Notes under the pieces: model-generated
What the model was told of the DNA's origin: nothing
What the model saw: only the letters and a program-made list of their open reading frames with translations
The model's database searches: none
Assembly: GCA_009774655.1 (NCBI GenBank)
Contig: VSOD01000004.1
Location: 1 to 34,846 of the forward strand
DNA from: Lachnospiraceae bacterium
Lineage (GTDB): Bacteria > Bacillota > Clostridia > Lachnospirales > Lachnospiraceae
Length of the DNA: 34,846 bases
Direction: 5' to 3'
Part shown: piece by piece, positions 17,210 through 24,649 of the stretch
How the letters are laid out: each line of letters begins with the position of its first letter
How positions within the stretch are numbered: the stretch's first letter is position 1
Program-made: the position numbers and the translations under genes

Positions 17210-18226
17210 TCAATATGACAGCATCGCAAAGAACACGATCGCAACCCAGACAAGCAGCATCACACCCATGGAAATGCCGAAGAAGATCAGGTAGGCCTTG
17301 AAGAAATTGGACTTGCTCTTCTTCTCGGTGCTGCTGAACGCCCACACAAACATCATGATGATATTCACACAGGGAATCAACATAAGCACCATTGCCAGCA
17401 CCCATTCGCTGATCTTAACCGGCTCTTCCAGCTCCATCTGGCTGTTGTTCTGGTACGGATTCTGATAAGTGTTCTGATACATATTCTGGTATGTGTTCTG
17501 ATACGGCTGCCCGCTATTGTACTGCTGATAGCCGCCATCGTAGTTCTGACCGCCCGTACCGGAGAAGGCACCGTTGTAACAGGAAACATTCTGGCCGTCC
17601 ACGCTCTGACCGCCTGCTGTCTGGCTGTTCTGGCAGCCCTGATAGCCTGTGCTCTGGCCGTTGTCATAGTATCCATGATGCCGGTAACCATTATTCGGGT
17701 AAGTACCGCCCTGACAGGGCTGTTCATTCGGATAACTGTTGTCCTGATACGACGCGGTATTCTGGTAATGGTTATTGAAGCAGGGCGCACTGCTCTGGTC
17801 TCCGTTATTGAAATATGGCGCACAGTTCCCGGCAGGCTGTGTCTGCAGCGCCTCCGCCTGATGCGCTTCGTTATGATGATCCTCGGTCATCCCGGCCGTA
17901 TCCGGCTGTTCCCCAAACCGTACATCCAGCACAGGCGTCTCCTGGCTTAAGCCGGATGCCGCTGATGATGCAGTCTGCTCCTCCTGGTCTGCGCCGGTTG
18001 CCGCTGATGATGGAGCCTGCTCTTCCTGAGCTGCGCCAGTTGCTGCTGACGATGCAATCTGCTCTTCCTGAGCTGCGCCGGTTGCCGCTGACGATGCAGC
18101 CTGCTCTTCCTGAGCTACACCGGTTGCTGCTGACGATGCAGCCTGCTCCTCTTTCCAGTTGGCGCTCTCTTCTCCCGCTGTGGTCAGTTCTTCCTTCTGT
18201 TCCGGATATAATTTATTGTCTTCCAT
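17210..18226 (-). CDS. Repeat-rich protein with two C-terminal transmembrane helices
   Basis: Not recognised as a named family. The 338-residue product (start ATG 18226, with GGGG seven bases upstream; TTG at 18232 is the alternative) has three parts: an acidic N-terminus, five 14-residue repeats of the type EEQAASSAATGAAQ (about 26-95), then a long Tyr/Asn/Gln/Gly-rich stretch with YQN repeats, and finally two hydrophobic helices (WVLAMVLMLIPCVNIIMMFVW and AYLIFFGISMGVMLLVWV, given here without their ends) separated by a charged SSTEKKSKSN loop. The layout suggests a membrane-anchored protein with a disordered cytoplasmic or external tail. It may be co-transcribed with the DUF2752 gene upstream. 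Confidence 0.72.
   Translation of the reverse strand: MEDNKLYPEQKEELTTAGEESANWKEEQAASSAATGVAQEEQAASSAATGAAQEEQIASSAATGAAQEEQAPSSAATGADQEEQTASSAASGLSQETPVLDVRFGEQPDTAGMTEDHHNEAHQAEALQTQPAGNCAPYFNNGDQSSAPCFNNHYQNTASYQDNSYPNEQPCQGGTYPNNGYRHHGYYDNGQSTGYQGCQNSQTAGGQSVDGQNVSCYNGAFSGTGGQNYDGGYQQYNSGQPYQNTYQNMYQNTYQNPYQNNSQMELEEPVKISEWVLAMVLMLIPCVNIIMMFVWAFSSTEKKSKSNFFKAYLIFFGISMGVMLLVWVAIVFFAMLSY
17942..18151 (-). repeat. Five 42-bp in-frame tandem repeats
   Basis: Five imperfect copies of a 42-base unit encode 14-residue repeats EEQ-x2-SSAA-x-G-x2-Q. The inner copies are nearly identical, so copy number may vary between strains and may be collapsed in short-read assemblies. Confidence 0.85.
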
Positions 18227-18252
18227 AGTCAAACCCCGTTCTTTCTTCTTAA

Positions 18253-18285
18253 ATAGTAAACGACATTGGAAATTTCGTTTACTAT
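18253..18285. promoter_or_regulatory. Perfect 11-bp inverted repeat, candidate operator
   Basis: ATAGTAAACGA and TCGTTTACTAT flank an 11-base centre, 27 bases upstream of the repeat-rich gene. The half-site with flanking bases, ATGTCGTTTACTAT, recurs exactly at 20211-20224 upstream of the Rpn-like gene. No T run follows on either strand, so it is not a terminator. Confidence 0.6.
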
Positions 18286-18394
18286 ACCTTAAATTGCTTC
18301 TATTTTATACTTCTTTATCCTTGTCCCCATTTCTGTGACGTTCTTGCTGCCTGTATCGTCATGGATGAAAAGATCAGGTCACTGCAATATTTTA

Positions 18395-18886
18395 TCACAT
18401 AATCCCATGCCTGTGTAATATTTGTTCATAAAAAGGAAAAATTCGTGCCAGTATATTCTCTTCTGTATAAACATAGGGCACCCTGTCCGGAAAGTAAAGG
18501 TACATCCGCCGACAGTATACAACAAACAGCAACACAAAAACAGCGGCAATGATCCCCTTGATGCCTTTGACTTTTCTCCCCAGCAGATAACGACACAGGC
18601 AAAAATACACCGCTGACAGCACAATCGGAAATATGACCGGATTCAACTGCCATGCCATCCCCCACCTGCCAGTCACAAAACAGAATGTTGCCCTGCTGAC
18701 GCCGCATCCCGGGCAGGGAAACCCGCAGAAGATGACCAGCGGGCAAAAGGCATGGAAGATCAGGTTGACCGCCACCGCATACAACAGCACCATGACTGCT
18801 GCCACACCGTACTCCTTTGCATCTGCGATGATGCGAAGGCTGACTGCGTTAATATATTTTTTCAAATCGGCTCCGTGTACTGGCAT
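18395..18886 (-). CDS. DUF2752 family membrane protein
   Basis: A 163-residue protein with the DUF2752 signature FCGFPCPGCGVSRATFCF (C54, C58, C61) preceding a WQLNPVIFPIVL segment. Three or four hydrophobic helices are visible: about 28-45, 84-102 and 112-128. The function of DUF2752 is not known; the CPGCG motif suggests a metal- or redox-active loop at the membrane. It lies between the TraX-like gene and the repeat-rich membrane gene, all on the same strand, possibly as one unit. No strong Shine-Dalgarno is seen, so the start is uncertain. Confidence 0.8.
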   Translation of the reverse strand: MPVHGADLKKYINAVSLRIIADAKEYGVAAVMVLLYAVAVNLIFHAFCPLVIFCGFPCPGCGVSRATFCFVTGRWGMAWQLNPVIFPIVLSAVYFCLCRYLLGRKVKGIKGIIAAVFVLLFVVYCRRMYLYFPDRVPYVYTEENILARIFPFYEQILHRHGIM

Positions 18887-18970
18887 GCTCTATCAACTTT
18901 CCCTTTTTATCCTGTGCCGCCCCTTATACCCGAAGTCCCGCTCCGGTCATAAACAAACTCCATGATACCT

Positions 18971-19873
18971 TTATATCCGGCCGGAAATCATCTGCGCCAC
19001 AAAATGCAGCACCAGCAGGTGTACCGGGTAGAAGCCATAACAGACTGCTTTCGGCAGCTGACGGCCTTTTCGTCCATTATACAGGACGATCGGTATAAAT
19101 GCAAAGAGACCGTACATCTCCCTCATGGAAAAACGGAACAAATATGACAGCGTATAGCTGTCCTTGTACTTAAGACAATTCGCACCCCATGTGCCAAACA
19201 GCATCACACAGCCTGCCGCCGCCACCTGCACGGGCAGACTCTTCTCTCTGGTCCGGTAAAAAGCAAAGATCAGCAGCACGCCCATAAACTGATAGTCTGT
19301 CCGCAGTTCGCAGGCCGCCAGACACCCCAGCAAAACCGCCGCTATAGCCGCCACGTATAAAACCACTCCCGCCACGCTCGTTATCGTTCCGCGCCCGCGC
19401 GAATCGACAGACATCCGCAGGCCGTCAGCCTTTTGTTCCGCCCACGCAAAGACTGTCAGAACAAGCACCCCGATCAACAGCGTAAAGAAAACATTTTGAC
19501 TTTCCTTGTTAAAACACACCTCCGAGAAGGCCAGATCAAAGGGTATCTCCGACACAAACGCAAAAATACCCAGCCGCAGCAGATATGCCTTCCTGCTTTT
19601 CGTGTGCTGAAATCCTTCCACGGCCAGATACGCAAACAAAATAAACGCGATCCTGCCCACTGCCCTTCCCGCGGCATAGATCCTTTCCTCATTCCCGACC
19701 ACATATCCCGCCGTCTGCAGCTGCCGCACCAATGTGTAATAGACTACCGCAAAAAAATGATCGATGAACATTGTTATGTAGGCGATGTTTTTCAGCACTG
19801 CATTGCTGAGCATTCCTGTTTTTTCTTTTTCCATGGCTCCACTTTGCTTCCGGCGCTGCTGTGCCTTCCGCAT
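18971..19873 (-). CDS. TraX family membrane protein
   Basis: A 300-residue polytopic protein related to TraX, the F-plasmid pilin N-acetyltransferase. It has the N-terminal KNIAYITMFIDHFFAVVYY helix, the central FAYLAVEGFQHTKSRKAYLLR and FVSEIPFDLAF motifs, and the C-terminal MYGLFAFIPIVLYNGRKG and YGFYPVHLLVLHF motifs. TraX homologues are common on Firmicute chromosomes without conjugation genes, as here, and probably acylate another surface target. Start ATG 19873 follows AAGG closely; MEKEKTGMLSNA from 19834 is an alternative. Confidence 0.87.
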   Translation of the reverse strand: MRKAQQRRKQSGAMEKEKTGMLSNAVLKNIAYITMFIDHFFAVVYYTLVRQLQTAGYVVGNEERIYAAGRAVGRIAFILFAYLAVEGFQHTKSRKAYLLRLGIFAFVSEIPFDLAFSEVCFNKESQNVFFTLLIGVLVLTVFAWAEQKADGLRMSVDSRGRGTITSVAGVVLYVAAIAAVLLGCLAACELRTDYQFMGVLLIFAFYRTREKSLPVQVAAAGCVMLFGTWGANCLKYKDSYTLSYLFRFSMREMYGLFAFIPIVLYNGRKGRQLPKAVCYGFYPVHLLVLHFVAQMISGRI

Positions 19874-20168
19874 CCTTGTCTTTCTCTTTGATCTTTACTT
19901 CTTAATCTTCTCTTTTTGATCTTTCCTTTTTAATCTTTCTTTTTCTGCCCTCTTTACTATCCTACTACAAAATCGCCCGGAGGTAAAATGTTTCGGATAC
20001 CTGCGCGGACAACAAATTCTGCCAAAAGTCTTTTCATGAAAATACACAATACAATATCTGGTATTTTTTCAGCCAGATCTTCTATTTTCAAACTATATAT
20101 GGATTTTCTCTCTTTCTTCATCCACAGTTTTGTTCCGATTTTTCTACACTTTATATACTACAAAACAT

Positions 20169-20197
20169 TTGTAATTCATTTGCAGTCATGGTATAAA
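20169..20197 (+). promoter_or_regulatory. Promoter of the Rpn-like gene
   Basis: TTGTAA (20169-20174), 17-base spacer, TATAAA (20192-20197). Transcription would begin near 20204, just before the shared ATGTCGTTTACTAT box. The rest of 19874-20168 is AT-rich and shows no gene. Confidence 0.6.
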
Positions 20198-20210
20198 AGT
20201 AGTATCTGTT

Positions 20211-20225
20211 ATGTCGTTTACTATA
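20211..20225 (+). promoter_or_regulatory. Second copy of the ATGTCGTTTACTAT box
   Basis: This box lies just downstream of the -10 element and matches one arm of the inverted repeat at 18253-18285 over 14 bases. The opposite arm is only weakly conserved here (TAGTA at 20200-20204). A repressor-type position is plausible. Confidence 0.5.
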
Positions 20226-20277
20226 TCTTTTGACATATCTCACGGTCTTTAGACCGCTCTTTCAGGAAAGGTCTCTT

Positions 20278-21123
20278 ATGCGTCAATCTAAAAAAACAGC
20301 AAATGTCAACTGGCACGAAGCCGCAGCCTGTGCGCTTCAGATCGATCTTAAAAACTATGCCGACTCTCTGGAATATATGACAGAATATCCTCTCGGCAAG
20401 GGCAGTTACCGCATCGACATTCTCGTTATCAGGAAATTAACCCGGCAGATGATCCCTGCCACGATAGCCTGCCTTTTTAAAACCTTTAATCTGTTTGAAG
20501 TTAAGGGAATCGGCTCTTCGGCCGGTATCGACTCCTACTATAAGACCATCGGCTATGCCGGTCTGCTGATCGACCAGATCGGCAACAAAAACCAGTATTC
20601 CGGCCTTGATGTCAGTCTGACTCATCTCAGCTGCCATTATCCGCGCAAGCTGATAAGACATTTGCAGCAGGAACGGAAAATAAAGGTTGAAAAATTTTCT
20701 CCGGGAGTATATCATATCAATAAAGAGACGTTTCATACACAGATTATCGTCACGAGCCAGCTGCCGCCGGAAGAATATCTATATCTTCACTGTCTCACCA
20801 ACAGGCTGCTGGATCACGGCCTTATCAACCGGCTGACAGACGATTACAGTCTCCATCAGGAGCAGGATATCTATATCCGGTATATGAACCAGTTAACCAC
20901 CGCCAACCGAAACAAGAAAGGAGATACCCCTATGGTCTGTGAAGGAATCCTGAACCTGTGCGGCACCAGTTCTGAGGAAATCATCGAACGCACCCGGAAA
21001 GAAGAGGCCGAGTATTACCTGCCCAAGATCGACAGCCTGTCTACACAGATTGCCTATTTGAAATCTTTGCTGGAGCAGCACAATATCCCGTTCCAGCTCG
21101 ACCCCGAAACCGACCGGCCTTGA
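20278..21123 (+). CDS. Rpn-like protein with PD-(D/E)XK nuclease motif
   Basis: A 281-residue protein whose N-terminal half resembles the Rpn/PD-(D/E)XK nuclease fold: WHEAAACALQIDLKNYADSL, then YRIDILVIRK with D47, and NLFEVKGIG with E74 and K76, i.e. D-x26-E-x-K. SYYKTIGYAGLLID follows, typical of Lachnospiraceae relatives. The C-terminal part is helical and ends in a short coiled-coil (EEIIERTRKEEAEYYLPKI). The start at 20278 is preceded by AGGAAAGG; an upstream reading from 20230 lacks one. Homologues are often misnamed in databases. Nuclease function is predicted, not shown. Confidence 0.72.
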   Translation: MRQSKKTANVNWHEAAACALQIDLKNYADSLEYMTEYPLGKGSYRIDILVIRKLTRQMIPATIACLFKTFNLFEVKGIGSSAGIDSYYKTIGYAGLLIDQIGNKNQYSGLDVSLTHLSCHYPRKLIRHLQQERKIKVEKFSPGVYHINKETFHTQIIVTSQLPPEEYLYLHCLTNRLLDHGLINRLTDDYSLHQEQDIYIRYMNQLTTANRNKKGDTPMVCEGILNLCGTSSEEIIERTRKEEAEYYLPKIDSLSTQIAYLKSLLEQHNIPFQLDPETDRP

Positions 21124-21175
21124 ACTGCCGGCCGCTGATGCCGCCTGCCTGATCACACAGGGATAAGACACGCAA

Positions 21176-21215
21176 ATACCCTCCGGCTCCCATGATCCTA
21201 TGGGCCGGAGGGTAT
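21176..21215. terminator. Bidirectional terminator-like stem
   Basis: A 12-bp perfect stem ATACCCTCCGGC / GCCGGAGGGTAT with an inner CCCAT/ATGGG extension lies between the convergent Rpn-like and FlxA-like genes. T-runs on both sides are weak (CTTAATTTATT on the plus strand). Confidence 0.7.
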
Positions 21216-21229
21216 ACTTAATTTATTGC

Positions 21230-22063
21230 TCAGATCCTGACATCTACCGGATGATACAGAATTCTGCGGCCATCCGTTTCAACCAGCGCCTGTCCGCCTG
21301 CATTCTGCGCTTTCTCATCATCAGCGCCCTGCACCGGACTGCCCGGCTCGCCTGCCGCCGCATATTCTGCCGCGCCTGTCTCGTCCTGCCGTCCTGTCTC
21401 ACCGCTCTTCCCGGTCTCTTCCTCTTTACGGTCAGTATCTTTCTTCTCCGATTCCGTTGCCTCCTGCACGATTTCATTGGCTTTGTTCAGGGAATCCATT
21501 TGAGAAGCCGTAGCCTTTTCGGCCAGTGCATTCGTCTCGGCCAGCTCCTCTTCCTTGGCCGCCGTTGCATCTCCCGGTCCTCCCTTATCGCGCTTGATCT
21601 CCGACTCCAGAATACCGGCCCGGTTCTGCGCATGTCTGGCCGTACTGCCATGTACTCCCGCCTGTTTCATCGAAGCGTCGGCGGAGATCATCGCCTCCAT
21701 ACTGCCTGCCGAAAACCCTGCATTCTGCTCCTGCTTCTGTTGCACTTTCCTGCCCGGATTCAGAACATCGTCCTCAGAAGCCTTCTCTTCCTTCTTTCTG
21801 GCCTCTTCTCTCCTGACCTCCATCTGATGCTGTCGAAGCTGCATCTGCAGTTCGCTGATCTTCTTCTGCAGCTCCTGCCGCTTCTTCATCTTCACCTCCG
21901 GCGGCATCTCCTGATTCGATGACAGCTCCTTCATCTGCTTCTGCAGATTTTCAATCTGTTTCTGCAGACCTTTACTGACTTCATCCATTGGTTCGCCCAT
22001 ACCCGGCGACATCCCCGTGCCTTTAACCTGCATATCCGAGCCGCCTGTCCCGCTTACTCTCAT
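21230..22063 (-). CDS. FlxA-like coiled-coil protein
   Basis: A 277-residue hydrophilic protein. Residues about 25-95 form a continuous coiled coil (KQIENLQKQMKELSSNQ, MKKRQELQKKISELQMQLRQ) of the FlxA-like family; the rest is Ala/Glu/Lys-rich, low complexity and probably disordered. There is no signal peptide or membrane helix. A strong AAAAAGGAGGATACAGCA precedes the ATG. No flagellar gene is nearby. It lies downstream of the two-component pair on the same strand, with its own candidate promoter. Confidence 0.7.
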   Translation of the reverse strand: MRVSGTGGSDMQVKGTGMSPGMGEPMDEVSKGLQKQIENLQKQMKELSSNQEMPPEVKMKKRQELQKKISELQMQLRQHQMEVRREEARKKEEKASEDDVLNPGRKVQQKQEQNAGFSAGSMEAMISADASMKQAGVHGSTARHAQNRAGILESEIKRDKGGPGDATAAKEEELAETNALAEKATASQMDSLNKANEIVQEATESEKKDTDRKEEETGKSGETGRQDETGAAEYAAAGEPGSPVQGADDEKAQNAGGQALVETDGRRILYHPVDVRI

Positions 22064-22168
22064 TGCTGTATCCTCCTTTTTGACTGCCTTTCTTTCGTCA
22101 GCGTCCCTGCCGTTTCCGGTACAGACACTTTAATGAAAAATCTTTTCAATCTTTATTTCGGTCCTTCC

Positions 22169-22197
22169 TTTGTAACATTAAAGCGCAATGTTGTGAA
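22169..22197 (-). promoter_or_regulatory. Candidate promoter of the FlxA-like gene
   Basis: Minus strand TTCACA (22192-22197), 17 bases, TACAAA (22169-22174). The -35 lies inside the TTTCACAACATT motif that also occurs upstream of the response regulator gene. Confidence 0.4.
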
Positions 22198-22218
22198 ATA
22201 ACTTTATGATGGTGTGAA
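22188..22218 (+). promoter_or_regulatory. Candidate LytTR-type binding region upstream of flxA-like gene
   Basis: AATGTTGTGAAA (22188-22199) is identical to a 12-mer at 24563-24574; a related GTGTGAA follows 21 bases later (22212-22218), two helical turns, the spacing LytTR regulators favour. The match to the LytTR consensus is only partial. Confidence 0.35.
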
Positions 22219-22317
22219 CGAATACGGTTCCGCTTTCCTACGGTCAGTGCATGTACGATCATCGCAGTAAACACGCAGACCGTTCTGAACCCTTACGGCA
22301 TTACCGGACCTGTAACA

Positions 22318-23745
22318 TTACCGGATCTGCAGCATCACCCGCATGACACAACACCTTGCTCCCCTGTAATCCTCCACGCCGATCTCCACGTCGCCGTAAT
22401 ATTTCCGCGCCACATGGCGGATGCCGGAAAGTCCGAATCCGTGTCCTTCTTCCGTCTTCGTGGTCAGGGGCAGGCCGCTTTGCGCATCCACATGAAGACT
22501 GCCGGTAAAAACATTTGCCGCCTCAACGATATACATATTTTTAACAGGGCGGGAACACAGTATGATCTCCCGGCGCTGCTCCCGCACGGACGCTTCGACG
22601 GCATTGGCCAGCGCGTTGTTCAGAATGATGCTCAGGTCGAAGGCATCCAGTCCGCCCTTCGGCGGATAACGGAATTCACAGCAAAAGGAAATCCCCTTCT
22701 CTTCCATCTCCCGTCTGCGGATCGACAGCACTGCGTCCGTCACGGGATTGCCGCTGCAGATCTCCGGCGAGATCTCCTGCACCTTCGTCCGCATGTTCTC
22801 CGCATATCTGCCCGCCTCCTCATACTCTCCTCTGCCGTACAGCTCTTCCAGCGTCATCAGGTGGTTGCCCATATCATGGCGGAACCTGCGCAGATCCGAA
22901 TAAAGCCTCTCTACCTCCTCGACATGCCGCTGCACATCCTTCATCTGTGCCGAAAATACCCTGCGCTGCCCGTCTTCCCGCTGTTCCTGCTTCCACCGCT
23001 GGAATACATACACCACCACCAGGATCGTAAGATAGCAGGCCAGATAATACAGAATCATCAGCAAAGACCGGCCGGGCAGATCATAGATGCTTTTTGTCGA
23101 CGCTTTCTCATAGGCGCTTTTGTAAAACTCTTCCACTCCATAGGCAAATACCCCCAGCGCACACGGGGTGAACAGCAGTAAGAACTCTTTTCCGCTCAGA
23201 TTATCCCGGCCGCTGCCATAAGCCCGCCGCATAAGCCGGATCGCCCCGTACAGCAGCGGCACGCTCAGCCCGAAATCAAGTATACAATCCGCCACATAGG
23301 TATAAAGCCAAAAATCATAACGCGCCGCCGTCCTCTCATAAACATACGCCAGAGACGGATGATCTCTTAAGTTTATGAAGATAGATTCCCACAGGCCATA
23401 GGCCGCGTTTGTAATCCCTGTCACAATGCCCCGGATCTGCCAGCGGATACAGTAAAAAGCCACCGCCAGAAATACCTTCCCCACAAAATCTTCCCTGTCT
23501 GACAGGCACATGACCCCCAATGCCGCCAGCGTGCCAATCCCATAAGCCAGCATCGGAGAAATATACCAGGGCATCCACCACAGGCCGCATAACACTGCCA
23601 CATAAGCCGCTCCCACCCTCCACAGCCTTTCCCGCGCTGCCATGAACGGCTTTACCAGGAGCACAAAGCAGTATGCGTTGAATATGGTGAAAGCAAGGTG
23701 GTCGAGTTCATTGATGATCACATAATATGGTTCAAACGGATTCAT
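22318..23745 (-). CDS. GHKL-domain sensor histidine kinase (AgrC/VirS type)
   Basis: A 475-residue membrane kinase. The first 250 residues carry about six hydrophobic helices, the AgrC-like peptide-sensing layout, followed by a helical linker (RVFSAQMKDVQRHVEEVERL). The phospho-acceptor is H290 in RRFRHDMGNHLMTL, and the GHKL ATPase domain has the N box IILNNALANAVEA (N376/N377) and the G box GHGFGLSGI (434 onward). It overlaps the response regulator gene by four bases (ATGA), so the two are co-translated. No AgrB/AgrD-like gene or peptide precursor is visible in the window, so the signal is unknown. Confidence 0.9.
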   Translation of the reverse strand: MNPFEPYYVIINELDHLAFTIFNAYCFVLLVKPFMAARERLWRVGAAYVAVLCGLWWMPWYISPMLAYGIGTLAALGVMCLSDREDFVGKVFLAVAFYCIRWQIRGIVTGITNAAYGLWESIFINLRDHPSLAYVYERTAARYDFWLYTYVADCILDFGLSVPLLYGAIRLMRRAYGSGRDNLSGKEFLLLFTPCALGVFAYGVEEFYKSAYEKASTKSIYDLPGRSLLMILYYLACYLTILVVVYVFQRWKQEQREDGQRRVFSAQMKDVQRHVEEVERLYSDLRRFRHDMGNHLMTLEELYGRGEYEEAGRYAENMRTKVQEISPEICSGNPVTDAVLSIRRREMEEKGISFCCEFRYPPKGGLDAFDLSIILNNALANAVEASVREQRREIILCSRPVKNMYIVEAANVFTGSLHVDAQSGLPLTTKTEEGHGFGLSGIRHVARKYYGDVEIGVEDYRGARCCVMRVMLQIR

Positions 23746-24482
23746 CCTGCCGTTCCTCTCCTGCTGATATAATGCATATACTGTTTCACGAATCCGGCAA
23801 ACTGCTTCTTCGACACCGGCGCCGTCCCCTGCTCCAGCCAGATCGTCGTCCCGTCGTACTTCTCCACATAATCCAGATTCACCAGATATGCCCGGTGCGT
23901 CCGGTAGAAGCCGTCCCCGACCTGTTCTGACAGTTCTGTCAGTTTTCCGTAATACTCCAGATCGCCGTTCACCGTATGCAGCGTGACCTTCCGGTTGAAC
24001 ACTTCCGCATAGACAATACTGCTCACCGCCACAGCCGCGGAAACGCTTCCCTGCCGGACCAGAATCGTTTTATCCGTCCCTCTTCGCCCTGCCGGACGGC
24101 CCTGCTTCTTAAACTCCTCAAATGCCTCCACCGCCTTTTTCAATACTTCTGAGAGCTTTTCGGCGGTAAAAGGTTTCACAAGATAATGAAAGGCTCCCAC
24201 GTCAAAAGCGTCGTAGACATATTCTGACAGTGCTGTCACAAATATCAGAATCGTATTCCACCGCCGCCTGCGCAGTTCCTTCGCCACATCCATGCCGTCC
24301 GTGCCCGGCATCTGAATATCCAGAAAAAGCACGTCCGGAGTCCTGTCCGCACCCAGCACTTCCCCGCCCGAAGAACAGCAGGTGATCTCACACACCACCC
24401 CCATCTCCCGGCAGCTTCTCTCTATTTTATCCCGCAGGATGTCCTGCATCTTCCTGTCGTCATCACATATTACGATCTGCAC
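23742..24482 (-). CDS. LytTR family response regulator
   Basis: A 246-residue regulator with an N-terminal receiver domain (CDDD at 6-9, phospho-D55 in FLDIQMPGTDG, T/K motifs FVTAL and LVKPF) and a C-terminal LytTR DNA-binding domain (about 140-240; IVYAEVFNRKVTLHTVNG, FYRTHRAYLVNLDYV, APVSKK). Start is GTG at 24482 with GGGAGAAAT upstream. It is phosphorylated by the kinase encoded immediately downstream. Likely targets are its own promoter and the FlxA-like gene, judging from a shared motif. Confidence 0.92.
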   Translation of the reverse strand: MQIVICDDDRKMQDILRDKIERSCREMGVVCEITCCSSGGEVLGADRTPDVLFLDIQMPGTDGMDVAKELRRRRWNTILIFVTALSEYVYDAFDVGAFHYLVKPFTAEKLSEVLKKAVEAFEEFKKQGRPAGRRGTDKTILVRQGSVSAAVAVSSIVYAEVFNRKVTLHTVNGDLEYYGKLTELSEQVGDGFYRTHRAYLVNLDYVEKYDGTTIWLEQGTAPVSKKQFAGFVKQYMHYISRRGTAG

Positions 24483-24517
24483 CCTGATTTCTCCCGTCTT
24501 ACGTTCCTTCGTCTAAC

Positions 24518-24574
24518 AGTATACCACCATACTGCCTCTTCTCTCCTCCCTTTCCAGGAAAAATGTTGTGAAAC
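24518..24574 (-). promoter_or_regulatory. Candidate activated promoter of the two-component operon
   Basis: An extended -10 (TGGTATACT, core 24518-24523 on the minus strand) lacks a recognisable -35, while the motif TTTCACAACATT lies at 24563-24574, about 50 bases before the expected start. That position suits an activator such as the encoded LytTR protein. Confidence 0.4.
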
Positions 24575-24611
24575 GCCTTCTTTTTGACATGGAATACCAA
24601 AAAGGCCATTG

Positions 24612-24640
24612 GCAAAGCGCCCTGCAGCAGGGCGCTTTGC
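24612..24640 (-). terminator. Stem-loop after the PF09818 ATPase gene
   Basis: GCAAAGCGCCCTG / CAGGGCGCTTTGC, a 13-bp perfect stem with a three-base loop, begins 10 bases beyond the stop. The T run (CCTTTTTGG) follows 8 bases after the stem, so termination efficiency is uncertain. Confidence 0.6.
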
Positions 24641-24649
24641 ACATTAACC

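Noticed and set aside
17942-18151. CRISPR-like array
   Set aside because: The 42-bp units are head-to-tail, in frame and without unique spacers, so they are coding tandem repeats.
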